Notes under the pieces: model-generated | Database searches by the model: none | The model's input: the letters and a program-made list of their open reading frames with translations, nothing else | Told to the model about the DNA's origin: nothing | Assembly: GCF_003254645.1 (NCBI RefSeq) | Contig: NZ_PNFD01000004.1 | Coordinates: 1-64,000 of the forward strand | Length of the DNA stretch: 64,000 nt | From: Microbacterium suaedae | Lineage (GTDB): Bacteria; Actinomycetota; Actinomycetes; Actinomycetales; Microbacteriaceae | Direction: 5' to 3' | Shown: positions 8,690 to 18,173 of the stretch, one piece after another | Position numbering within the stretch: the stretch's first letter is position 1 | Layout of the letters: the number at the start of each line of letters is the position of its first letter | Position numbers and translations under genes: made by a program

Positions 8690-8786
8690 GATGTCAGCCC
8701 TTCTGCCAGCATGGTTGCGGTACAGCCCGCACGGGATGGCCGTGTTTACGTTGCCATGCTAGTGGGTGCATCGACTAGGGCATGTC
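8690..8786 (-). promoter_or_regulatory. Leader of the galK operon
   Basis: This 97-base gap must hold the promoter of the whole galK-to-MFS operon, since the genes after it are contiguous. I see no strong -35/-10 pair on the minus strand. A TAAACA hexamer about 50 bases upstream of the ATG is the best -10-like string. A short inverted repeat, CTAGT at 8759-8763 and ACTAG at 8774-8778, could be an operator or simply the CTAG target favoured by IS5-type elements, because the IS5 remnant begins at about 8778. Confidence 0.3.
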
Positions 8787-9316
8787 TCATGAACATCTTT
8801 GGCTCCAGGCGATTACCGCGTCTAGCACGACCGCGGCGCGGAACACAACGCGAGCTTGTCGTGGCGCGTCGCCAGCCCTCGCCGCTGCTTGACGTCACAG
8901 AAGCGCCGCTCCACGAGGTTGCGTCCCTTGTAGTCGACCGCGTCGAACCCAGGTGCTCGGCCTCCGCGCGACCCGTGTCGTTTCGGATGCGACTGCTGGT
9001 CCCGCGGCTGCGTGATCACCGCCCGAATCTCGCGGCCGCGCAGATGAGCACGGATCGCTCGCGACGAGTACGCCTTGCCACCACGGACCACGTCCGGATG
9101 GGTGCGGGGGCGCCCCACCGGGCGCGCGACACGGAGCCTGGACAGCAGCGGCAGCAACGCGAGGGGCGTCGCCAGACTGGCCCGGCGCGACGGCGATCAC
9201 CAGCGGCAGGCCGTGATCGTCAACGAGCTGGTGGATCTTCGTCGACAGTCCACCGCGGGGAGTGTCCGACCGCGTGATCAGACAGCTCGACGTTGGGATC
9301 GGGTCTGCCGCACCGG
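8787..9316 (-). pseudogene. IS5-family transposase remnant, frameshifted and 5'-truncated
   Basis: Three stretches in different minus-strand frames together make the C-terminal half of an IS5-type DDE transposase. First, from about 9260, RGGLSTKIHQLVDDHGLPL with APGQSGDAP. Second, from 9157, VRGGKAYSSR and the catalytic-helix region DYKGRNLVERRF. Third, after another shift, FRAAVVLDAVIAW to a stop at 8787. The sequence GGGCATGTCTCAT at about 8778 looks like the terminal repeat. The N-terminal half is absent: at 9317 the sequence passes into the IS3-family element, and no matching half occurs on the far side of that element. Non-functional. Confidence 0.8.
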
Positions 9317-9369
9317 TAGGTGACATCTGAGTTGGGTTGCCCGGCAGGGCAGCCTGGAAGGATGTCATC

Positions 9370-9678
9370 GTGCCCAAGCCTTATCCGAGCGAGTTCCGTG
9401 ACGACGTCGTGCGCGTCGCGAGGAGCCGCGAGCCCGGAGTGGCTATCGAGCAGATCGCGACCGACTTCGGGGTTCACCCGATGACGCTTCAGAAGTGGCT
9501 GCGGCGTGCCGCGGTCGAAGAGGGTGCGAAGCCGGGCGCGACCCGCTCCGAAGGGACGGAGCTGCGGGAAGCGCGGAAGCGGATCCGGCTCCTGGAGCAA
9601 GAGGTCGAGGTGCTGCGGCGTGCGGCGGCGTATTTGTCGCAGGCGAACCTGCCGGGAAAAGGCTCTACCCGCTCGTGA
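9370..9678 (+). CDS. IS3-family transposase OrfA
   Basis: 102 residues from GTG at 9370 (VPKPYPSEFRDDVVRVARS), which fits the family better than the ATG 33 bases upstream. A helix-turn-helix (IEQIATDFGVHPMTLQKWL) for binding the element ends is followed by a leucine-zipper-like coiled coil (RIRLLEQEVEVLRRA). The reading frame overlaps that of OrfB, and the G-GGA-AAA heptamer at 9654-9660 near its end allows a -1 shift. OrfA alone usually acts as a regulator of transposition. Confidence 0.85.
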   Translation: MPKPYPSEFRDDVVRVARSREPGVAIEQIATDFGVHPMTLQKWLRRAAVEEGAKPGATRSEGTELREARKRIRLLEQEVEVLRRAAAYLSQANLPGKGSTRS

Positions 9679-10535
9679 CCGAGCTCGCCGTGGACGGTGT
9701 TCCCGTCGCGGTGACGTGCCGGGTGCTTAAGCTCGCTCGCCAGCCCTACTACCGGTGGCTGGCGAACCCCATCACCGATGCCGAACTCGTCGCAGCGCAT
9801 CGCGCGAACGCGTTGTTCGACGCGCACCGCGATGACCCAGAGTTCGGCTACCGGTTCCTCCTGGACGAGGCCCGCGACGCGGGTGAGGTCATGGCGGAGC
9901 GAACGGCATGGCGGATCCGCCGTGACAACGGCTGGTGGTCAGCGTTCGGCAAGCGCCGCCGCGGGAAGAGCCGGCGTCCCGGCCCTCCGCTCCACGACGA
10001 TCTCGTGCGCCGGGAGTTCGCCGCGCACGCCCCGAACCGGCTCTGGCTCAGCGACATCACGGAACACAACACCGGTGAAGGCAAGCTCTACCTCTGCGCC
10101 ATCAAGGACGTGTGCTCGAACCGGATCGTGAGCTACTCGATCAGCGACCGGATGAAAGCTCGTCTCGCTGTCGACGCCGTCAACAACGCCGTCGCCAGGC
10201 GCGGGCACGTCGCCGGCTGCGTGGTCCACACAGACCGAGGATCGCAATTGCGCGCCCGCAAACTCGTCCGCACCCTGCACCACCACGGCATGGTCGGATC
10301 GATGGGGCGCGTCGGTGCGGCAGGCGATAACGCGGCCATGGAATCGTTCTTCAGCCTCTTGCAGAAGAACGTCCTCAACCGGCGCACCTGGGACACCCGC
10401 GAACAGCTCCGCATCGCCATCGTCACCTGGATCGAGCGCACCTACCACCGCCGTCGCCGCCAGAAACGACTCCACGGTTTGACCCCCATCGAGTACGAAG
10501 CAATCATGAACACCGATGTCGCCCTCGCGGCGTGA
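9370..10535 (+). CDS. IS3-family transposase OrfAB, by -1 frameshift
   Basis: The OrfB part continues in the -1 frame after position 9660 (GKRLYPLVTELAVDGV) and ends at 10535. It has the rve-type DDE catalytic core: Asp in WLSDITEHN, Asp in HTDRGSQ and Glu in AMESFFSLLQ, with a preceding HTH_21-like segment (FGYRFLLDEARDAG). The active transposase of IS3 elements is the OrfAB fusion made by slippage. No stop codons or deletions interrupt it. The segment QLRARKL after the second Asp differs slightly from the usual aromatic Q-Y/F-R pattern, a minor deviation. Confidence 0.85.
9654..9660 (+). promoter_or_regulatory. Programmed -1 frameshift heptamer
   Basis: Read in the OrfA frame, the sequence is G GGA AAA, which satisfies the X XXY YYZ rule. 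A slip of one base re-pairs as GGG AAA and joins OrfA to the OrfB frame at Arg-Leu-Tyr-Pro. The OrfA stop lies only 16 bases further on, as expected for this type of control. I did not establish a downstream stimulatory structure. Confidence 0.75.
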
Positions 10536-10549
10536 CTACAAACCGTCAC

Positions 10550-11353
10550 CTATCCGTGCGGCAGACCCCCACGCAGCCGACCGTCGACGCGTGCGCGGTA
10601 CCGCGCATGCGCCGCAGACGCGCGGAGAAGCTCGACGGCGGGAACGCCCGCGGCGCGCGACAGCGCGAGCACCCGGTCGGCCTCCCGTGGCGATCGCACG
10701 GCGTCGGTCCACTCGTCACAGCGGTCGAGAACCTCGCGTGCGCGGCCCTCCGATACGCCGCCCGAGAGGGCAACGGCGAGAAGTTCCTCGCGCATGCCCG
10801 GCGTGCCGGGCGCGGGCTGCGCGGCACGCACGAGCCGGCGCGTCCAGACGCGCGCGAGCACGACAAGCGCAATCCCCGCAGCCAGACAGACGAGTCCGGG
10901 CGTCGTGCCGAACAGCACGCCGAGGGGCTCGAGGCCGAGCCCCGTTCCGACGACGAGCCCCAGGAGGGGCAACCACGCCATGAGGCGCGCCGACGCCATG
11001 GGCTCGGCGAGCGCGACGCGCACGTCGTCGCGCAGCTCGCCGACTTCTCGCAGCGAGGCGGCGATGCCGCGGAGCGTGTCGGCGAGGGGAGCACCGACCG
11101 TCTCGGCGGTCTCCCACGCCGCTGCGACATCGCCCCACGACTCCTCGCGGCCACGCTCGGAGGCGATCGCGTCCGCAACGGAGGATCCCTCGCCGACGCG
11201 CTGGGCGACACGCTGTGCGACCGGATCGCCGTTCTCGGCGAGATGGCGCCACGATACAGCAGGGTTTGCGCCCGATTGCAGCAGCACGGCGAGCGACAGG
11301 AGTGTCGCGGCAGGTTCCCCGGCGGCCTCCGCCTGCCTGCCGGTCAGCCCCAT
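10550..11353 (-). CDS. tadB: Tad pilus membrane protein TadB (GspF domain), C-terminus truncated
   Basis: 267 residues of a type II/IV secretion F-domain protein. Two central hydrophobic segments (LMAWLPLLGLVVGTGLGL and LVCLAAGIALVVLARVW) are flanked by the helical F-domains. Family members usually end with a further hydrophobic hairpin; here the protein ends after RARVDGRLRGGLPHG at a TAG supplied by the end of the IS3 element (GTCACCTA at 10545-10552). The gene has therefore lost its C-terminal membrane anchor. It starts 10 bases inside the end of tadA. The tadC, TadE and pilin-type genes that normally follow are absent, and foreign DNA follows instead. Confidence 0.8.
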   Translation of the reverse strand: MGLTGRQAEAAGEPAATLLSLAVLLQSGANPAVSWRHLAENGDPVAQRVAQRVGEGSSVADAIASERGREESWGDVAAAWETAETVGAPLADTLRGIAASLREVGELRDDVRVALAEPMASARLMAWLPLLGLVVGTGLGLEPLGVLFGTTPGLVCLAAGIALVVLARVWTRRLVRAAQPAPGTPGMREELLAVALSGGVSEGRAREVLDRCDEWTDAVRSPREADRVLALSRAAGVPAVELLRASAAHARYRARVDGRLRGGLPHG

Positions 11354-12369
11354 GGCCGCACCTCCTCGATCTCGAGGCGCCCCGCGCGATGCCGGAACTC
11401 TCCGACGGCCACGAGACGCCGCTCTCCATCGGCGTTCCGTGCGAGGTGCAGTGCGACGTCGAAGGCGCTGGACGCCTGCCGCGCGACGGCATGATCGTCC
11501 CAGCCGGCGAGCGCTCCCAGCGCTTCAAGTCGGGCAGGAACGTCGGCGAGGCCGTTCGCATGGAGCGTCCCCGCGCCCCCATCGTGACCCGTGTTGAGGG
11601 CCGTGAGCAGATCGCGGATCTCCTCGCCGCGGCACTCTCCGACGACGATCCGGTCCGGCCGCATGCGCAGACTCTCGCGCACGAGCCGCGCGAGGCCGAT
11701 CTCCCCGGCACCCTCCCGATTGGCCTGGCGCGCCTCGAGAGCCACGTGATGCGGATGGTTCGGCCGCAGCTCGGCGACGTCTTCGACCGTCACGATGCGC
11801 TCGGTGCGCGCTGCGGCTCCGAGCAGAGCCGAGAGCAAGGTCGTCTTACCGCAGCCCGCTCCTCCCGTGACGAGGATGTTCGCGCGGCGAGCGACGAGCT
11901 CACCGAGCCATTCGCGGGCGGCCGGCGGAAACGCCCCGCCCGCGCCGAGAGCATCGAGGTCGACGTGCGAAAGGCGCGGGACACGGATCGAGATCGTCGT
12001 TCCGGCCGCGGCGACGGGCGAGAGAGCGACGTGCACGCGCGCACCGCCCGGCATCCGCACGTCGACGAGGGGTACCGAATCGTCGACGTGTCGCCCGCCG
12101 CGCCCGATGAGCTCGGTGGCGAGATCGCGCACCTCCCGCTCAGACGCCCTCCACTCAGGGACCCGCTCAGCTCCAGATCCGCGGTCGACGAACAGCCCCG
12201 CGGATCCGTTGACGAACACATCGGTCACGCGGTCATCGGCGACGTAGGGCGCGAGCGCGCCGAAGATATCAGCGCCCCTCCCCCGCCCCGCGGGCCCCTC
12301 ATCGAGGCGCGCAGCAGAGGCCGGCGTCTCGCGGTTCGAACGAGGCTGGATGATGAACGGCTCGGGCAT
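11344..12369 (-). CDS. tadA: Tad/CpaF-type secretion ATPase
   Basis: 341 residues; hexameric ATPase that powers assembly of Flp/Tad pili. An N-terminal domain (VTDVFVNGSAGLFVD, then GGRHVDDSVPLVDVRMPGG) precedes the RecA-like core: Walker A GGAGCGKTTLLS, the Asp box VTVEDVAELRPNHPH, Walker B RPDRIVVGECRGEE and a His box with GTLHAN. It is somewhat shorter than typical CpaF proteins. The gene is divergent from acs. Only truncated tadB follows, so a working pilus from this locus is doubtful unless the missing genes lie elsewhere. Confidence 0.9.
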   Translation of the reverse strand: MPEPFIIQPRSNRETPASAARLDEGPAGRGRGADIFGALAPYVADDRVTDVFVNGSAGLFVDRGSGAERVPEWRASEREVRDLATELIGRGGRHVDDSVPLVDVRMPGGARVHVALSPVAAAGTTISIRVPRLSHVDLDALGAGGAFPPAAREWLGELVARRANILVTGGAGCGKTTLLSALLGAAARTERIVTVEDVAELRPNHPHHVALEARQANREGAGEIGLARLVRESLRMRPDRIVVGECRGEEIRDLLTALNTGHDGGAGTLHANGLADVPARLEALGALAGWDDHAVARQASSAFDVALHLARNADGERRLVAVGEFRHRAGRLEIEEVRPWG

Positions 12370-12583
12370 GCAGGCGACGCTAGGATCGTCGGCGAGTCGC
12401 CGCGTCCGCGGATCCGCGGATCCTCAGATAACTTCGCGGATCCCATGGTTGTGGACACGCTGACTCGCACGTCCGACACGCCGCTCGCTTCTTTCGGAGG
12501 TGGTCGCGGACGTCCGGTCGTCGTAGCGTCGTGGCACGGCCGCGTCGCCGTCCACGCATCACCACGTCGCAAAGGAGCGCCCC

Positions 12584-14551
<1,968 letters not shown>

Positions 14552-14573
14552 CTCGCAGATGCGCTGAAGACGC

Positions 14574-14627
14574 CGAATGCCGCAGATCGATCCATGGCTC
14601 TGGCTATGGATCGATCTGCGGCATTCG
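14574..14627. terminator. Perfect 22-bp inverted repeat between convergent acs and ridA
   Basis: The left arm 14574-14595 (CGAATGCCGCAGATCGATCC...) is an exact complement of 14606-14627, with a 10-base loop. It sits 22 bases after the acs stop and 7 bases before the ridA stop, where both transcripts should end. There is no T-run on either side, so termination would rely on the hairpin alone. The arms are far longer than usual intrinsic terminators. Confidence 0.75.
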
Positions 14628-14634
14628 AAGCGCG

Positions 14635-15096
14635 CTACGCGAAGGTGAAGGCCACCTCGACCTCGACGGGGGCGTCGAGCGGCAGCGCGGCGACTCCGAC
14701 GGCGGCGCGGCTGTGTGCGCCGGCCTCGCCGAAGATCTCCCCGAGGATCTCGCTCGCGCCGTTGATGACGCCGGGCTGCCCCGTGAACGACGGATCCGAG
14801 GCGACGAAGCCCGTCACCTTGAACACTCCCGTGAGGCGGTCGGCGCCGCCGACGGCGTCGGCCGCGGCCGCGAGCGCGTTGAGCGCGCATGTGCGGGCGT
14901 CGGCCTTCGCGTCGTCGGCCGACACGGATCCGCCGCCGACCTTGCCGGTCCGCGGCAGCTCACCCGCCACGAAAGGCAGCTGTCCCGAGGTCCAGACGAG
15001 ATCGCCGTGCGTCTTCGCGGGAATGTAGCTCGCGACGGGCGCCGCGACGCTCGGCAGCTCGATCCCGAGCTCGGCGAGACGCTGCGAGACGGTCAC
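14635..15096 (-). CDS. RidA family protein (enamine/imine deaminase type)
   Basis: 153 residues from a GTG at 15096 that overlaps the stop of the upstream gene (GTGA). The YjgF/YER057c/UK114 fold is recognisable from VWTSGQLPFVAG, the stretch DAKADARTCALNALAAAADA, FVASDPSFTGQPGVINGASE and the terminal LPLDAPVEVEVAFT. The protein belongs to the longer branch (around 150 residues) that starts with QRLAELGIELP. Such proteins hydrolyse reactive enamines formed by PLP enzymes; members of this branch may lack the catalytic arginine, so activity is uncertain. Confidence 0.88.
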   Translation of the reverse strand: MTVSQRLAELGIELPSVAAPVASYIPAKTHGDLVWTSGQLPFVAGELPRTGKVGGGSVSADDAKADARTCALNALAAAADAVGGADRLTGVFKVTGFVASDPSFTGQPGVINGASEILGEIFGEAGAHSRAAVGVAALPLDAPVEVEVAFTFA

Positions 15097-15311
15097 TGCT
15101 CGCCCTCGAACTGCTTGGCGGCCTCGGCCGCGGCGCCCAGCCCCGTGTTCTGCTCGCCCGCGCCGGAGGGACGCTTCATATAGGCCACGAGCCCGCCGTC
15201 GGCGTTCTGCACGATCTGCACGAGCTCCCAGCCCTGCTTGCCCCAGTTGTTGAGGATGGCGGCCGTGTTGTGGATCATCAGCGGAGTGGTCAGGTACTCC
15301 CAGGTGGTCAC
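15093..15311 (-). CDS. DUF4177 domain protein
   Basis: A 72-residue small protein. The core WEYLTTPLMIHNTAAIL followed by NNWGKQGWELVQIV is the DUF4177 pattern, a one-domain fold of unknown function common in actinobacteria. It is translationally coupled to the RidA gene (the TGA overlaps the GTG). The pair frequently occurs next to class A PBP genes in this group, here divergent from one. No enzymatic motif is visible. Confidence 0.85.
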   Translation of the reverse strand: MTTWEYLTTPLMIHNTAAILNNWGKQGWELVQIVQNADGGLVAYMKRPSGAGEQNTGLGAAAEAAKQFEGEQ

Positions 15312-15422
15312 GAAATCTCCCGTCGTATCGGCGGCGAGCGGTGTGCTCGGACGCTGTGGATCGGGTCGAAGAACGGTGTGCGGGCACGACGCGTCTCAGG
15401 CTTCTCCCCTACCATCAACCCT

Positions 15423-18173
15423 ATGCCTCATGCGAAAAGGACGGCCAGCGGCGTGCTCGGCGGGCTTCTCGGCCTCGTCGGTCTCAGCGCGATCGCCGGC
15501 ATTCTCGTGACCGCGACAGTGACCCCGGCGATCGCCGTCTCGGGCTACGCGGCATCGAGTGCGATCTCGCTCTTCGACAGCCTCCCGGGCGCGCTCCAGG
15601 TCGACCGCCCCATGGAGCCGACGACGATCTATGCGAAGAATGGCGGGGACGACGACGGCTACTACGAGCTCGCCTCGTTCTACGACCAGAACCGCGAGCC
15701 CGTCGAGTACGACGAGGTCTCGCAGACGCTCTACGACGCGATCCTCTCGAGCGAGGATCCGCGCTACTACGAGCACGGCGGCGTCGACCTCATCGGGACG
15801 ACCCGCGCGATCCTGAGCAACGCCGTCAGCGACAACACGCAGGGCGGATCCTCGATCAGCCAGCAGTACGTGAAGAACGTGCAGGTCGAGGCGTGCGAGC
15901 GTACGGCAGAGGGCGATGAAGAGCGGGCGGAGTGCTACAACGACGCCGTCGTCTCGGACGGCACCGAGGGGTACAAGCGCAAGCTGCAGGAGATGCGGTA
16001 CGCGATCACGATCGAGCAGGAGTACTCGAAAGAGCAGATCCTCCTCGGCTACCTGAACCTCGCGAACTTCGGTGGTACGACGTACGGCATCGAGGCCGCG
16101 GCGAAGCGCTACTTCTCGACGTCGGCGAAGGATCTGAGCCTCTCACATGCCGCGACGCTCGCAGGAATCGTGCAGAACCCGAACACCTACCGGATCGACC
16201 TCGAGGATGGCTCGACGGTCGATGCGGACGGCAATCCCATCAACAGCGCGGAAGACGGCTACGCGCTCACGCTCGATCGCCGCAACTACGTGCTCACCCG
16301 CATGCTGAACGAGGGCGTCATCACGCAGGAGGCCTACGACGAGGCCTACGAGCAGCCGATCGAGCCCAAGCTCACCTATCGCGATGAGGGATGCGCGGCG
16401 GCGGAGGGCTCTGCGTACTTCTGCCAGTACGTGAAGAACACCATCCTCAACGACGACCGCTACGACGACGCGTTCGGCGAGACGGACGACGAGCGCGGCG
16501 ACCTCCTCACCCGCGGCGGGCTCGAGATCTACACGACGCTCGACAGCGATCTTCAGGCGCAGGCCCAGCAGACGATGGCGAACAACGTCGCGCAGGATGT
16601 CGAAAGCATGCGACTCGGCTCGACGACCGTGCAGCTCGACACGCACACGGGGAACATCCTGTCGATGGCGCAGAACACGAAGTTCAGTGAGACGGGCAAT
16701 CGTGTCACGGGTGAGACGTCGGTCGTGTTCGCTGGCGACGACGATCATGGGTCGTCGACCGGCTTCTCTGCGGGCTCGACATACAAGATGTTCACGATCA
16801 TCGACTGGCTCGAGAACGGCCGCAGCGCGAACGAGATCCTCGACGGACGTGCGGGGCAGTCCCTGTCGTTCACGTGCAACGGTGCTCCGATCCCCAGCTA
16901 CACGACAAACCCGCGGGACAACTTCAACGGTGACGGCGGCCGGGTCGACACGGTGCGCAACTTCACCGGTCTTTCGTTGAATACCGGTTTCTACGCAATG
17001 GCCTCGCAGCTCGACGTGTGCGAGATCCACGGCGTCGCATCGCGCATGGGCATCACCCTCGGCGACGGAACGCCCCTCGAGGACTTCAGCGGATACACCA
17101 ACTACTTCAGCGTCGTCGGCTCGGCGAACATCGCGCCGATCGACATGGCCGCGGCGTACGCTGCGGTCGCGAACGGTGGCATCCGCTGTGAGCCCACCGC
17201 AATCCTTCGCGTCGTCGATGCCGGCGGCGAGGAACTCGAGATGCCGGACGAGCAGTGCGAGCGAGTGCTCGACGAGAACGTCGCCGCGACCACGGCGTAC
17301 ACGATGTCTCGCGTGATGGAGCCCGGCCAGACCGGCTTCTCCGCGAACGTCGGCGACGGCATCGCCACCTTCGGCAAGACCGGTACCCACGAAGACATGC
17401 AGAGCTGGATGGTGCAGACCTCCACGAACGTCACGACCGCCGCATGGGTCGGCAACTGGACGGTTGTCTTCCCCAGCGAGGAAGACTTCAACTCGAATAC
17501 CGCGTGGTGGTACGCAGACAAGGTAGACCTCACGACAGGCGCCGAGACTCCGCATATGGACAACCTCTTCACTCGAGGCCTAGCGAACCTGCGCTACACA
17601 ATCTCCCGCGAGAACCAAGCCGCGGCGAACGCCAAGTACGGCGGAGACGCTTTCCCCGAGCCGGACCCGAACCTGACCCAGGTCATCGAGAAGAGCGTCC
17701 CGAACGTCTCCGGGATGTCGGTCGACGAGGCCACCAGCGTGCTCAATGGAGAGGGCTTCCGGGTGCGTGTCGGCGAGGAGATCCCCGGCAACCAGGACAA
17801 GGGTCTCGTCGAAGGCACGTCGCCCTCCGGCACGGCCCCCGCGGGAAGCCTCGTCACGCTGCAGATCTCGGACGGCAAGGGCGCCATCGACGTTCCCGAT
17901 GTCACGGGGATGACACCGGCGCAGGCGTCCCGAGCGCTGTTCGACGAAGGACTGAGCCCGAACTTCGCCGACAACGCGTGCTCCGAGAGCAACGGCGTGT
18001 CGCGCGCGACGGTGACTCGCACCGACCCGGGTGCCGGCACGCAACTACCCGAGGGCGCGAACATCAGCATCTACTGGGAAGCCCCGAGCTGCGATGGCGA
18101 CGATCCGGACGACGACGGAGACGAGAACGGCAACGGAAACGGCAACAACAACGGCCGCGGAAACGACGACTGA
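15423..18173 (+). CDS. Class A penicillin-binding protein with two PASTA domains
   Basis: 916 residues. One N-terminal membrane helix is followed by a GT51 glycosyltransferase domain (EDPRYYEHGGVD with Glu111; GGSSISQQYVKN from 141) that polymerises lipid II. A transpeptidase domain follows, with Ser452 in STYK, S518-L-N and K652-T-G. Two PASTA repeats (about 758-819 and 823-885, the first starting VPNVSGMSV) and an Asp/Asn/Gly-rich tail end the protein. It is a bifunctional cell-wall synthase (PonA type). The start at 15423 was chosen because it gives a short basic N-terminus before the membrane helix; longer frames upstream lack such sense. The phosphoesterase gene overlaps its stop. Confidence 0.95.
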   Translation: MPHAKRTASGVLGGLLGLVGLSAIAGILVTATVTPAIAVSGYAASSAISLFDSLPGALQVDRPMEPTTIYAKNGGDDDGYYELASFYDQNREPVEYDEVSQTLYDAILSSEDPRYYEHGGVDLIGTTRAILSNAVSDNTQGGSSISQQYVKNVQVEACERTAEGDEERAECYNDAVVSDGTEGYKRKLQEMRYAITIEQEYSKEQILLGYLNLANFGGTTYGIEAAAKRYFSTSAKDLSLSHAATLAGIVQNPNTYRIDLEDGSTVDADGNPINSAEDGYALTLDRRNYVLTRMLNEGVITQEAYDEAYEQPIEPKLTYRDEGCAAAEGSAYFCQYVKNTILNDDRYDDAFGETDDERGDLLTRGGLEIYTTLDSDLQAQAQQTMANNVAQDVESMRLGSTTVQLDTHTGNILSMAQNTKFSETGNRVTGETSVVFAGDDDHGSSTGFSAGSTYKMFTIIDWLENGRSANEILDGRAGQSLSFTCNGAPIPSYTTNPRDNFNGDGGRVDTVRNFTGLSLNTGFYAMASQLDVCEIHGVASRMGITLGDGTPLEDFSGYTNYFSVVGSANIAPIDMAAAYAAVANGGIRCEPTAILRVVDAGGEELEMPDEQCERVLDENVAATTAYTMSRVMEPGQTGFSANVGDGIATFGKTGTHEDMQSWMVQTSTNVTTAAWVGNWTVVFPSEEDFNSNTAWWYADKVDLTTGAETPHMDNLFTRGLANLRYTISRENQAAANAKYGGDAFPEPDPNLTQVIEKSVPNVSGMSVDEATSVLNGEGFRVRVGEEIPGNQDKGLVEGTSPSGTAPAGSLVTLQISDGKGAIDVPDVTGMTPAQASRALFDEGLSPNFADNACSESNGVSRATVTRTDPGAGTQLPEGANISIYWEAPSCDGDDPDDDGDENGNGNGNNNGRGNDD

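Larger units (their letters stand above)
9317..10552 (+). mobile_element. IS3-family insertion sequence, apparently complete (about 1.24 kb)
   Basis: Bounded by TAGGTGAC at 9317-9324 and its complement GTCACCTA at 10545-10552; the flanking CGG/TCCG continue the match imperfectly. It contains orfA and orfB in the overlapping arrangement of IS3 elements. No convincing 3-4 base target duplication flanks it. The left neighbour is a half IS5 and the right neighbour a truncated tadB, so it was probably involved in an adjacent deletion rather than a simple insertion. All catalytic residues are present, so it may still be active. Confidence 0.85.

Noticed and set aside
1..10552. Composite transposon made of two copies of one IS
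   Set aside because: The left fragment (MPKELASGK start) and the right IS3 element (VPKPYPSEF start) are different IS3-family members, and no target duplication was found. IS-flanked island is the safer wording.
12370..12583. Riboswitch or small RNA in the tadA-acs gap
   Set aside because: Only short GGATCC-containing palindromes are seen; no conserved riboswitch core or strong structured element could be recognised.
16143..17555. 470-codon open frame on the strand opposite the penicillin-binding protein
   Set aside because: It is the complement of a well-supported PBP with all catalytic motifs. The antisense product is Arg/Val-rich and shows no family features.
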